A DNA stretch of 64,000 nt. Source: Mycolicibacterium monacense. GTDB taxonomy: Bacteria > Actinomycetota > Actinomycetes > Mycobacteriales > Mycobacteriaceae. The DNA lies in assembly GCF_010731575.1 (NCBI RefSeq), contig NZ_AP022617.1, forward strand, positions 3,596,001 to 3,660,000, given 5' to 3'. This document shows positions 19,920 through 26,777 of this stretch, piece by piece. Position numbers and translations under genes: made by a program. The first letter of the stretch is position 1; every line of letters begins with the position of its first letter. A model generated the notes under the pieces. That model was not told the origin of the DNA and searched no databases. It saw only the letters and a program-made list of their open reading frames with translations.

Positions 19920-20490
19920 GGTCGTGCCCCGTTGCGATGATCTCGGCCTTGAGTCGCGCCAGCGCGCGGTGCTGGGCCACGCGGACCGCTCCGGCGGTGC
20001 TCCCGACGGCCTCGGCGGTCTCTTCGGCGCTCATGCCGACGACGACGCGCAGGATGAGGATCTCGCGCTGCTTGTCCGGCAGCACACCGAGCAGCTTCTC
20101 CATCCGGGCCGACGATTCGGCGTTGATGGCCAGCTGTTCGGGGCCCGCCTCGCCGGAGAACCGTTCCGGCACCACGTCGGTGGGGTCGGATTTGTTTCGG
20201 CTCGCCGCTCGGTGGGCGTCCGCGATCTTGTGCGCTGCGATGCCATACACGAAGGCGAGGAACGGTCGTCCCTGATCCTTGTAGCGCGGCAGCGCCGTGA
20301 TGGCGGCCAAGCACACCTCCTGCGCAACGTCGTCTGCGGACAGACCACTTCGTTCCGTCGCGCCGATCCTGGCTCGGCAGTACCGCACGACGATCGGTCG
20401 AATGGTCTCCAGCACTTCCCGGAGTGCATCTCGATTGCCCGCCACTGCCTCAGCGACGACAGCATCGAGACGATCTCCCGAAAGTGTCAT
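19912..20490 (-). CDS. sigD: ECF RNA polymerase sigma factor SigD
   Basis: A 192-residue sigma-70 group 4 factor. Region 2 spans residues about 25-95, including DDVAQEVCLAAITALPRY and PFLAFVYGIAAHKIADAHR. Region 4 is LPDKQREILILRVVVGMSAEETAEAVGSTAGAVRVAQHRAL. ATG at 20490 aligns with the conserved start (MTLSGDRLDAVVAEAV) and has a GGAG 12 bases upstream; a TTG at 20508 is the alternative but would consume that ribosome-binding site. SigD controls stationary-phase and stringent-response genes in M. tuberculosis and is held by RsdA, encoded next. Confidence 0.95.
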   Translation of the reverse strand: MTLSGDRLDAVVAEAVAGNRDALREVLETIRPIVVRYCRARIGATERSGLSADDVAQEVCLAAITALPRYKDQGRPFLAFVYGIAAHKIADAHRAASRNKSDPTDVVPERFSGEAGPEQLAINAESSARMEKLLGVLPDKQREILILRVVVGMSAEETAEAVGSTAGAVRVAQHRALARLKAEIIATGHDHA

Positions 20491-20577
20491 CGTGGGTGTG
20501 TTCTCCAACGTTACGAACGGCGTATCCGACGGTCTGGCTCAGCTAAACAATAACGATGCCTACGGGCGCCACCCGGA

Positions 20578-21354
20578 CTAGCGATCAGACCACACACCGC
20601 CCCTGTGTCGCACAGTATCTGCGCTGGTGTCGCGAAAGTCGGTGACCTCGCCCGGCGTGTACGCCGCGCTCCCGATGTCGGCGAGCAGGCTCGCCAGCGC
20701 CCAGCGCAGCGGTACCAGTCCCAATTCGCCCGCCCGGTCGAGCGCGGCGTCGGAGATCGCCCGGCAACGGTCGAGTTCGCCATGGCTGCACAGCGCCGCG
20801 GCGAGCACCACGTCGGATTTGAGGCGGTGCCGGACCGAGGTGAACGCCGCGGCCGCCGCGACGGCGCCTTCGGCGTGCTCGACGGCCGTCGCGCCGTCGC
20901 CCCGGACCATCGCCAGTTCGGCTCTGACCCACTGCAGCCGCACGGGTAGGCGGGCGTCGTCCGCGGACTCGACCACCGCGCCCGCGCGGTCCAGCAGCCG
21001 CTGCGACGCCGCGAACCGGCCGACTCCGAGCGCGTCGGCCGCGAGGCCGATCAGCGCGTCGGCGACTGCGGCGTCCGTATCCGCGGCCAGTAACGCCCGG
21101 CCGTCCCATCCGGCGGCCGGGCGGTGCCCGCCCAGTTGGCGCAGAAACGACGCCCTGGTGCTCATTGCCAGTGATCGCGGGGCAGGCCCCCGGCAGCGGT
21201 CCAGCGCGGTCAGATCGGCGAGCGCGACGGCGTAGCGGCCCTGCCCGCCGGCGGCCACCGCCCGTAACCACAGGTCGTGCGCATCGGCCGGCGGGGGCAG
21301 CGGCCATCGGTCCGGCCGACCGCCGAAGGCGGCGTCGAGTAGCGGGCTGGTCAT
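20578..21354 (-). CDS. Conserved mycobacterial helical-repeat protein (Rv3415c-like)
   Basis: A 258-residue Ala/Arg/Leu-rich protein with successive helix pairs resembling degenerate TPR repeats (for example RYAVALADLTALDRC, ADALIGLAADALGVGRFA, GELDRCRAISDAALDRAGELG). No catalytic residues, signal peptide or membrane segment are apparent. It sits 87 bases upstream of sigD on the same strand and divergent from whiB3, matching the place of Rv3415c. Function unknown; a protein-interaction role is a guess from fold. Confidence 0.8.
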   Translation of the reverse strand: MTSPLLDAAFGGRPDRWPLPPPADAHDLWLRAVAAGGQGRYAVALADLTALDRCRGPAPRSLAMSTRASFLRQLGGHRPAAGWDGRALLAADTDAAVADALIGLAADALGVGRFAASQRLLDRAGAVVESADDARLPVRLQWVRAELAMVRGDGATAVEHAEGAVAAAAAFTSVRHRLKSDVVLAAALCSHGELDRCRAISDAALDRAGELGLVPLRWALASLLADIGSAAYTPGEVTDFRDTSADTVRHRGGVWSDR

Positions 21355-21482
21355 GGGCCTGCGACGCTACCAACGCCGCTCGGCTCGGGTCAGCGGCAAA
21401 TCGAGACGACTGACGATCGCTCGAGCGGTTAACTCTTTGTGCGCGACGAGTTACGGCCGCGTTAAACGGCAGGCCGACTCTG

Positions 21483-21496
21483 CCATTGGCCAATGG
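21483..21496. promoter_or_regulatory. 14-base perfect palindrome upstream of whiB3
   Basis: CCATTGGCCAATGG is a perfect 14-base palindrome in the 409-base divergent region between the Rv3415c-like gene and whiB3 (21355-21763). I do not recognise the cognate regulator. Apart from this site and the possible promoter downstream, I see no gene in this stretch. Confidence 0.5.
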
Positions 21497-21635
21497 GAGT
21501 GAACTGCCCGAAAACCGTCGTCAGGGCCGTCGCACCTCGGCGGTTAGCACGTTTCGCGCCGACGGCAAGTCAGAAGGATGAACGTGACGTAAATTCTTGA
21601 GCTGCGGTTATGCGATTGAGCACATGATCGCGCTA

Positions 21636-21665
21636 TTGACGGAAATTCTTTCGCCCTTCTACGTT
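21636..21665 (+). promoter_or_regulatory. Candidate whiB3 promoter
   Basis: TTGACG (21636-21641) and TACGTT (21660-21665) are separated by 18 bases, a sigma-70-like arrangement. Transcription would start near 21672, leaving a 5' untranslated region of about 90 bases before the whiB3 ATG. Confidence 0.4.
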
Positions 21666-21763
21666 GTGTGCACGAGTGGTCATCGGCGACAAGTGCTCGG
21701 ATCTGTTCCACGACGCACGCTCTATTTCGTTCCCGAAATGGGTGTTTAGAGAGGGGTTTTCCC

Positions 21764-22054
21764 ATGCCTCAGCCGCAGCAGCTGCCCGGACCCAACGCCG
21801 ACATCTGGGATTGGCAGATGCATGGACTTTGCCGGGGTGTCGATTCTTCGATGTTTTTCCACCCCGATGGCGAGCGTGGCCGGGCCCGCGCCCAGCGGGA
21901 AATGCGGGCCAAGGAAATGTGCCGGCGCTGCCCCGTGATCGCCCAATGCCGTTCACATGCACTCGCAGTCGGCGAGCCATACGGAATCTGGGGTGGGCTG
22001 AGCGAATCCGAGCGCGAGATGTTGCTCAAGCGCGGTATTCGTCGGACCGCCTGA
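21764..22054 (+). CDS. whiB3: Redox-responsive regulator WhiB3
   Basis: A 96-residue Wbl protein. The four iron-sulfur ligands are Cys in GLCRGVD, MCRRCP and AQCRS, followed by the family turn GEPYGIWGGLSESERE and a basic C-terminus. It is nearly identical to M. tuberculosis WhiB3 (Rv3416), which senses O2/NO and intracellular redox state and controls lipid and virulence genes. ATG at 21764 has GAGAGGGG upstream. The frame is open further, but the family begins MPQPxQLPGPNADIW. A strong hairpin follows the gene. Confidence 0.97.
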   Translation: MPQPQQLPGPNADIWDWQMHGLCRGVDSSMFFHPDGERGRARAQREMRAKEMCRRCPVIAQCRSHALAVGEPYGIWGGLSESEREMLLKRGIRRTA

Positions 22055-22076
22055 CCGAGCCGTTCAGCGAACGAGA

Positions 22077-22110
22077 ACGCCCCATCTCAGCAAACGCCGG
22101 GATGGGGCGT
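22077..22110. terminator. Bidirectional terminator between whiB3 and aroG
   Basis: ACGCCCCATC (22077-22086) pairs perfectly with GATGGGGCGT (22101-22110) across a 14-base loop. Outer GAGAACG/CGTTCTC segments can extend the pairing. It lies between two convergent genes. Confidence 0.65.
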
Positions 22111-22142
22111 CTCCGTTCTCGGACGACGGATTCCACGGCCGC

Positions 22143-23195
22143 CTAGCGCGCCGCCAGTTCTCGCAGCACCAGATCCGTCGCGGTCCAGTCCATGCATTTG
22201 TCGGTGACCGATTGCCCGTAGGTGAGCGGCCGCGACTCGGCGGACTGCGCACCCCCGACCAGGAAGCTCTCCAGCATCACCCCACTGACCGGAAGCCCCT
22301 CGCGGATCAGCTGGGCCACCTCGGCGGCCACCGCCGCCTGGCGGACGTGGTCCTTGCCGGAGTTGGCGTGGCTGCAGTCGACGACGACCCGTCCCGGCAG
22401 TCCGGCGGCGGTCAGCTTGGCGGCGGCGGCCTGCACGGCATCCGCGTCGTAGTTGGGTCCGTCGGTACCGCCGCGCAGGATGACGTGGCAGTCCTCGTTG
22501 CCCTCGGTGCTCACGACCGCGCCACGGCCGGAGTCGTCCATCCCGAAGAAGACGTGCTGGGCCGCGGCGGCCTTCACCCCGTCGACGGCCACCTGGATGT
22601 TGCCGTCGGTGCCGTTCTTGAAGCCGACGGGCATCGACAGACCCGACGCGAGTTGGCGGTGCACCTGCGATTCGGTCGTGCGGGCGCCGATGGCACCCCA
22701 GGCGACGGCGTCGGCGATGTACTGCGGGCTGGTCGGTTCCAGGAACTCGCATCCGACGGGTAGGCCGATGTCGATGATGTCGAGCAGCAGCTGGCGGGCG
22801 GTGCGCAGACCGCGCGACACATCGAACGTGCCGTCCATCCCCGGATCGTTGATCAGCCCCTTCCATCCGATCGTCGTCCGCGGCTTCTCGAAGTACACGC
22901 GCATGACGATCTTGAGCCGGTCGCCGAGTTCGTCGGCGATCTTCGCGAGCCGGCTTGCGTAGTCCAGCGCGGCGACCGGATCGTGCACCGAGCACGGACC
23001 GACCACGACCAGCAGTCGGTCGTCGCGGCCGGCGAGGATGTCGGCGATCTCGGTGCGGTCGCGGGCCACCCGCTCGGCGCGCCGGGCACCCAGCGGGAAC
23101 TCCGCGAGCACCTCGTGCGGGCTGGGAATCGCGCTGAAGCTGCGGATGCGCCGGTCGGAGGTGGCCGGCGGGGTGGCGATCTGCGCCAGGTTCAT
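22143..23195 (-). CDS. aroG: DAHP synthase, type I (AroG/AroF/AroH class)
   Basis: A 350-residue enzyme condensing phosphoenolpyruvate and erythrose-4-phosphate, the first shikimate step. Class I motifs are VVVGPCSVHDP (about residue 65), RVYFEKPRTTIGWKGLIND (about residue 95), PVGFKNGTDGNIQVA (about residue 190) and VVDCSHANSGKDH. Length equals E. coli AroG. M. tuberculosis uses a type II enzyme (Rv2178c), so this is an additional or alternative isozyme lying between whiB3 and groEL1. The ATG at 23195 begins MNLAQIAT. A leader peptide rich in aromatic codons and a terminator hairpin precede it, suggesting attenuation control. Confidence 0.94.
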   Translation of the reverse strand: MNLAQIATPPATSDRRIRSFSAIPSPHEVLAEFPLGARRAERVARDRTEIADILAGRDDRLLVVVGPCSVHDPVAALDYASRLAKIADELGDRLKIVMRVYFEKPRTTIGWKGLINDPGMDGTFDVSRGLRTARQLLLDIIDIGLPVGCEFLEPTSPQYIADAVAWGAIGARTTESQVHRQLASGLSMPVGFKNGTDGNIQVAVDGVKAAAAQHVFFGMDDSGRGAVVSTEGNEDCHVILRGGTDGPNYDADAVQAAAAKLTAAGLPGRVVVDCSHANSGKDHVRQAAVAAEVAQLIREGLPVSGVMLESFLVGGAQSAESRPLTYGQSVTDKCMDWTATDLVLRELAAR

Positions 23196-23257
23196 TCTCG
23201 AGGTGCCTTTCTGGGGATGGGCACCTGCGTGACGGTCCGGTGCCCTTGAATGACGAA

Positions 23258-23283
23258 AGGCAGCGACCGTGTGGTCACTGCCT
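23258..23283 (-). terminator. Attenuator-type terminator in the aroG leader
   Basis: On the minus-strand RNA, 23283-23273 pairs with 23268-23258: an 11-pair stem with a 4-base loop (ACAC) followed by UUCGUCA. The one non-Watson-Crick pair is a U-G wobble in the minus-strand RNA but would be an A-C mismatch in the plus strand, so the stem is better in the aroG orientation. It sits 63 bases before the aroG start and after the leader peptide. Confidence 0.7.
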
Positions 23284-23284
23284 G

Positions 23285-23350
23285 GGCTCCGGGTGGATGC
23301 GTGCTTAGCGCTGCGCTTTATCGGCTCCGCCCGGAGCCTTGATAAAGCGC
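23285..23350 (-). promoter_or_regulatory. Mutually exclusive leader RNA stems upstream of aroG
   Basis: Stem A: GCGCTTTATC/GATAAAGCGC (23350-23341 with 23322-23313), enclosing GGCTCC/GGAGCC (23338-23333 with 23328-23323). Stem B: GGCTCCGGG (23338-23330) with CCCGGAGCC (23293-23285). A and B compete for 23338-23330. The 5' arm of stem A contains the Phe codon and borders the Tyr and Trp codons of the leader peptide, the layout expected when a stalled ribosome selects between RNA folds. Confidence 0.65.
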
Positions 23351-23379
23351 CAATAGCTGGCACGCACACCGATGTTCAC
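23305..23379 (-). CDS. Leader peptide of aroG (24 residues, SYWRF)
   Basis: GTG at 23379 opens a 24-residue frame, MNIGVRASYWRFIKAPGG followed by ADKAQR, ending TAA at 23305. Tyr, Trp and Phe codons are clustered at positions 9, 10 and 12 (TAT TGG CGC TTT). A TACCCT box (23392-23387) ends 7 bases before the GTG, fitting a leaderless mRNA. All three aromatic end products of the pathway are read in five codons, right at the start of stem A. Attenuation leaders of this kind are well known for amino-acid operons; that this one works is inferred from sequence only. Confidence 0.7.
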   Translation of the reverse strand: MNIGVRASYWRFIKAPGGADKAQR

Positions 23380-23386
23380 GCGGCCC

Positions 23387-23392
23387 AGGGTA
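23387..23392 (-). promoter_or_regulatory. -10 box (TACCCT) of the aroG leader transcript
   Basis: TACCCT matches TANNNT and ends 7 bases upstream of the leader-peptide GTG. The rest of the 305-base gap 23196-23500 holds the leader peptide, competing stems and terminator described separately, and the start region of the divergent DUF6448 gene. Confidence 0.5.
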
Positions 23393-23500
23393 CACCAGCG
23401 GATGCAGCAGACACGAACCGTGGTTGCGAGGGGCCGACGTCACCTGCGGTCCGGGTCTTTCGCCTCTGGCCCACAGCCGTGGAGCGCGAAGTATCGGAGT

Positions 23501-24013
23501 ATGCCTCCGCACTGCGATTCTCTGGACGGTCCCGTCGTCACCGCGGCCAAGGCGGCCTTGACCGAACAGAACGTCGACCTGGTACTGCCGTTCGTCCCGC
23601 AAGCCGCCGAGGAAGAGGTGCGAGCGGCGTTCGAGCGCACCCGGGCCGCGCAGGCCGAGGGTGGGCACTTCGCGCACGAGGTCGCCGACCTGTACTTCTT
23701 CGGCACCGTGGTCCGGTTGCATCGAGCGGGTGAGGGGGCGCCGTTCACCGGACTCAAACCCGCCGGCCTGGACGTCGGACCGGTGATCCCGTTGGCGGAG
23801 CGGGCGATCGAGCAGCGATCGATCGACGACCTCCACGCCTTCCTGTCCGCCGAACTGCGGGAGCAACTGCAGCGGCGCCTCGACCGGATCGGCGCGCTGA
23901 GCGCCGGGGTGACCACACCCGAGCGTCGTGAGTACGTCGAAGCGGTGCTGGGGCTGCAGGTGTACAGCCACCACCTCTACAAATTCATGCGGAAGACCCC
24001 GCACGAAGGCTGA
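23501..24013 (+). CDS. DUF6448 family protein
   Basis: A 170-residue protein starting MPPHCDSLDGPVVTAAKAAL, the characteristic opening of the DUF6448 family, with VDLVLPFVPQAAEEEV and GHFAHEVADLYFFGTVVRLHRAGEGAPFTG following. Several His residues (HC at 4-5, HF, HR, HHLYKF) recur, but no known active site is visible. The family has no established function that I can name. ATG at 23501 is preferred over upstream in-frame starts because the conserved family N-terminus begins there. It is convergent with the Met-rich exported protein gene (2-base gap). Confidence 0.8.
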   Translation: MPPHCDSLDGPVVTAAKAALTEQNVDLVLPFVPQAAEEEVRAAFERTRAAQAEGGHFAHEVADLYFFGTVVRLHRAGEGAPFTGLKPAGLDVGPVIPLAERAIEQRSIDDLHAFLSAELREQLQRRLDRIGALSAGVTTPERREYVEAVLGLQVYSHHLYKFMRKTPHEG

Positions 24014-24015
24014 CC

Positions 24016-24609
24016 TCAGCGCGGCCCCATCATCCCGCCGTGCCCGCCGTGCATCATCCCGCCGCGCCCCATCATCGGTCCCATCATCGCCGGCATCCCG
24101 TCGCGGACGAATCCGGTGACCTCCCGGGCATGGTCGCGGATAGCTTGGACGATCGCGGGATCGTCGGCGGTCTCCTCCGCGGCGACGCCGGTCGGTGTCA
24201 GGGTGAGCCGGCGTCGGTAGCCGTCTGCGTTGCGGAACAGTGTCGGCAGGCTGCTGCTCATGCACATCACCTCGGCGCCCTCCCCGACCCGCGAGTACAT
24301 CCGCGACACGTGCGCCTGAAGTTGCGCGGTGAGATCGGCCGAGTCCGACTCGGTCACGGTGCGCACGCCGCCGGGGATCTCCTCGACAGTGCGCGTGATC
24401 TCGTTGTGGCGGTTGAACATCTCCATGTACGTACGCATATCCGCGGGGTCCATACCCATCATCCCGCCGCCGGGGCCACCCGTGAGCCGGGACTCCGGGG
24501 CGGGCGAATCGAAGATGTTGCGGAACACATACCCGACACCGAGGACGCTGCCCGCGGCGACCGCACCGAGCGCGACCAGTACGGCACGACGGGTCACCAA
24601 TTGCGCCAT
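24016..24609 (-). CDS. Met/His-rich membrane-anchored or exported protein
   Basis: A 197-residue protein. ATG at 24609 follows GGAGG closely. The N-terminus MAQLVTRRAVLVALGAVAAG has a twin Arg followed by a hydrophobic helix, so it is an uncleaved anchor or an export signal (a Tat type is possible, but the motif is not complete). The C-terminus MPAMMGPMMGRGGMMHGGHG is extremely rich in Met, Gly and His, with another GGPGGGMMGMDPADM segment near residue 45. Such Met/His clusters typically bind Cu(I)/Cu(II). The role is unknown; copper handling in the cell envelope is a reasonable inference. Confidence 0.75.
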   Translation of the reverse strand: MAQLVTRRAVLVALGAVAAGSVLGVGYVFRNIFDSPAPESRLTGGPGGGMMGMDPADMRTYMEMFNRHNEITRTVEEIPGGVRTVTESDSADLTAQLQAHVSRMYSRVGEGAEVMCMSSSLPTLFRNADGYRRRLTLTPTGVAAEETADDPAIVQAIRDHAREVTGFVRDGMPAMMGPMMGRGGMMHGGHGGMMGPR

Positions 24610-24649
24610 CGCTCCTCCATTTTCGCTCAACGCACGTCGCGAACCGGGG

Positions 24650-25165
24650 TCAGCCTTTGAGCTGATCGTCGGTGACGTGCTGACCCGACTGCACGGGGGT
24701 GATCCAACGTTCGAGATCGAACCCCTGCCGGGTCGCTTCGTCCAGGTAGGCCGCTTCGATGGCGGGATCGATGCGCGGTTCGCGAGCGATGAGCCACAGG
24801 TTCTTGTGGTCGGGTGTGCCCACAAGGGCGACCGTGTAGGCGTCATCGATCTTCAAGACCCAATAGTCGCCCTTCGTAAACGGCACCCACCGCAGCAACT
24901 CCGGAAGGAACGAGACCTGCAACCGGCCCGGTTTGCCGTGCACCGGTGTCGCGCGGCCGATCGCCTGCGACGGCGCACCGCTCTTGTCGATGCAACGGTT
25001 GACGACGCGCACGCTTCCGTCGTCCTCGAGCGTGTAGTCGGCGGTGATGTCGGCGGCGGTGTCGTCCTCCCATCGGAGTGGGAGCCTGCCGATCTCGTAC
25101 CACAGGCCGCAATAGCGATCGAGGTCGAGTGATCCGACGGAGGTGACAGCAGATCGTTGGCCCAA
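24650..25165 (-). CDS. Lipocalin family protein (Blc-like)
   Basis: A 171-residue bacterial lipocalin. The GxW signature of the first strand is in LDRYCGLWYEIGRLPLRWE. YWVLKIDDAYTVALVGTPD and LWLIAREPRI match later strands, and the C-terminus IDPAIEAAYLDEATRQGFD is typical of Blc. No lipobox or signal peptide is present, so it is probably cytosolic. AGGAAGAAGGAG is 6 bases before a TTG at 25165, which I take as the start; an in-frame ATG at 25192 has no properly spaced ribosome-binding site and overlaps the upstream gene. It lies 16 bases after that gene, so they are probably co-transcribed. Confidence 0.82.
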   Translation of the reverse strand: MGQRSAVTSVGSLDLDRYCGLWYEIGRLPLRWEDDTAADITADYTLEDDGSVRVVNRCIDKSGAPSQAIGRATPVHGKPGRLQVSFLPELLRWVPFTKGDYWVLKIDDAYTVALVGTPDHKNLWLIAREPRIDPAIEAAYLDEATRQGFDLERWITPVQSGQHVTDDQLKG

Positions 25166-25181
25166 CGTGGTCTCCTTCTTC

Positions 25182-25508
25182 CTACTGAGCATCTGGCTTG
25201 TCGTCGCTCTGCTTCCTCAGCGTCTCACTGGCGTTGCCGACGACGCTGCGGATGAACTCGTACTGCGTCTTGACGAGATCGTCGGCCATGTTCAGGGCGG
25301 CGTTGACGATGTTCTCGCGCCTCGACGGATGGTCGTCGCCATGCCCGGGTAACGACTCTTCCACGGCGCCAACGAACTTGCGTACGGCCTCGATCGCGTT
25401 CCGTTGGCCGGCTTCGACTGATTTGAGGACTTCCTCGGACATCGCCACCGCACGTTCCGCCAGGTCCGACGGTCGTTCGTCCGGAGTCTTCTCGGTGTCC
25501 TCTGCCAT
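25182..25508 (-). CDS. Small helical hypothetical protein (phasin-like appearance)
   Basis: A 108-residue, charged, Cys-free protein consisting almost wholly of predicted amphipathic helix (AERAVAMSEEVLKSVEAGQR, AIEAVRKFVGAVEESL, ALNMADDLVKTQYEFIRSVV). The pattern recalls phasins and other lipid-body or DNA-coating helical proteins, but I do not recognise a specific family. ATG at 25508 has GAGGAG 6-7 bases upstream; a GTG two codons earlier is less well placed. Likely first gene of an operon with the lipocalin. Confidence 0.7.
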   Translation of the reverse strand: MAEDTEKTPDERPSDLAERAVAMSEEVLKSVEAGQRNAIEAVRKFVGAVEESLPGHGDDHPSRRENIVNAALNMADDLVKTQYEFIRSVVGNASETLRKQSDDKPDAQ

Positions 25509-25633
25509 GGTCACTCCTCGAGGGTTGAGCGCGGAGACGAGCCTGGAATGGCTCGCCCTCAGGATGCGCTCCGGCCTCGCACGTCAATAGGGCCGATGGT
25601 CGTCATCTCGGGCGCCGGCAGGACAGACGAAAA

Positions 25634-25660
25634 CACCCCCGGCCCAGTGGACCGGGGGTG
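25634..25660 (-). terminator. Intrinsic terminator of the NADP oxidoreductase gene
   Basis: CACCCCCGG (25634-25642) pairs with CCGGGGGTG (25652-25660). The minus-strand transcript continues UUUUCGUCU, a strong intrinsic terminator 39 bases after the oxidoreductase stop. An almost identical hairpin lies at 27314-27347 on the other side of the oxidoreductase/MarR module. Confidence 0.85.
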
Positions 25661-25698
25661 GGATGCCCTCCGAGAGGCTGAGATTCGCGAGAGAGACC

Positions 25699-26643
25699 TC
25701 ACCCGCTGACGGGAACGAGGACGGTCTTGCCGGGGAGGCGCCCGGCGTCGGCGTCCGCGTGCACCGCGGCGATCTCGTTCAGCGGGCGGCGTTCGGCGAC
25801 ATGGACCTCCAGTTCCCCTGCGTCGACGCGGCTGACGAGATTCGCCAGTTGTGTGGCGTCGCTGCGCACGAAGACCCGCTGTGTGCGCAACCCGCGCTGG
25901 GGATCCTCCGGCCCAGAGGTCATGGTCCCCACCAGGAATCCGCCGTCGGCGACGACGCCTGCGAGGGCGGCGGTCTCGTCCGGCGTAGTGCTGACCAGGT
26001 TGAGCACCACATCGAACGGCTGCCCCTCCACGGCGAGCGGAGTGGTCGTGTAGTCGATGTAGTCGATGAGTCGGTCGGCTCCGAAGCGGCGCAGACGGTC
26101 CGCGCCGGCCGGCTTCGCCGTCGCGGTCACGACGGCCCCGGCTTGCTTGGCAAGCTGAACCGCATAACCCCCGACCGCTCCCCCCGCACCGTTGACGAGG
26201 ATCGTCTGCCCCGCCCTCAGCGCGGCGATCTCGAAAAGGGCCTGCCACGCGGTCAATCCGACGGTCGGCAGGGCGGCCGCGTCCGCCAGCGCCACCGACC
26301 GCGACGCGGGGGCCAAGACGTCCGCCGGTGCCACCGCGTAGTCAGCGGCGGCACCGGGGTCCGCCATGGGGAGCATTCCGACGACCTCGTCCCCGACCTT
26401 CCATCGCGTCACCCCGTCACCGATCTGGACGATCGTGCCCGCGACATCGATGCCCGGCGTGTGCGGGAAGGTGATCGGGAAGACCTCGGACAGATAGCCG
26501 CCGCGGATACCGGCGTCCACGGGGTTGAACGAGGTGCCGGCCACCTCCACCACCACGTCGGCGGGACCCGGCGTCGGCCGCTGTACGTCCTCGTACTGCA
26601 GCACCTCGGCGCCGCCGTACCGATGGAATCGCGCTGCCTTCAT
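25699..26643 (-). CDS. NADP-dependent zinc-free alcohol dehydrogenase/quinone reductase
   Basis: A 314-residue medium-chain dehydrogenase/reductase of the quinone-oxidoreductase group. The N-terminal GroES-like domain begins MKAARFHRYGGAEVLQYEDV, with SFNPVDAGIRGGYL replacing the zinc-site region. The nucleotide-binding motif is ILVNGAGGAVGGYAVQLAKQ (about residue 145), and the C-terminus KTVLVPVSG closes the fold. No catalytic or structural zinc Cys cluster is seen. ATG at 26643 has AAGGAGGA upstream. It is divergent from a MarR gene with multiple operator-like repeats between them, so that regulator probably controls it. Confidence 0.88.
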   Translation of the reverse strand: MKAARFHRYGGAEVLQYEDVQRPTPGPADVVVEVAGTSFNPVDAGIRGGYLSEVFPITFPHTPGIDVAGTIVQIGDGVTRWKVGDEVVGMLPMADPGAAADYAVAPADVLAPASRSVALADAAALPTVGLTAWQALFEIAALRAGQTILVNGAGGAVGGYAVQLAKQAGAVVTATAKPAGADRLRRFGADRLIDYIDYTTTPLAVEGQPFDVVLNLVSTTPDETAALAGVVADGGFLVGTMTSGPEDPQRGLRTQRVFVRSDATQLANLVSRVDAGELEVHVAERRPLNEIAAVHADADAGRLPGKTVLVPVSG

Positions 26644-26668
26644 GGGTGTCCTCCTTGAATTGGTTACT

Positions 26669-26763
26669 TCTACTTCGAAGCATCTGTCTGATGTAACTCG
26701 CTTCGAGTTCGAAGCAATCCACACTTATATGTGATTGCGGTCACATCGCTTTGAATTCGAAGC
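26669..26763. promoter_or_regulatory. Repeated TTCGAAGC operators between oxidoreductase and MarR genes
   Basis: Three related sites share TTCGAAGC: CTTCGAAGC near 26673-26681, GCTTCGAGTTCGAAGC (26700-26715, perfect 7-base arms) and GCTTTGAATTCGAAGC (26748-26763). They tile the 134-base divergent promoter region. The last sits directly upstream of the MarR -10 box (TATGCT, 26766-26771). MarR dimers bind such inverted repeats; autoregulation plus control of the oxidoreductase is inferred. Confidence 0.7.
26729..26746. promoter_or_regulatory. CRP-type site (TGTGA-N6-TCACA)
   Basis: ATGTGATTGCGGTCACAT is a perfect match to TGTGA-N6-TCACA, the consensus shared by E. coli CRP and mycobacterial CRP (Rv3676), with one extra symmetric base each side. 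It lies between the second and third MarR-type repeats, about 33-50 bases upstream of the MarR start. Confidence 0.75.
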
Positions 26764-26777
26764 AATATGCTCCATAC

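Noticed and set aside
23372..23500. Longer N-terminus for the DUF6448 gene, starting at 23372
   Set aside because: It would run through the aroG leader promoter and adds an Arg/Ser-rich segment unlike the family; MPPHCDSLDGP is the conserved start.
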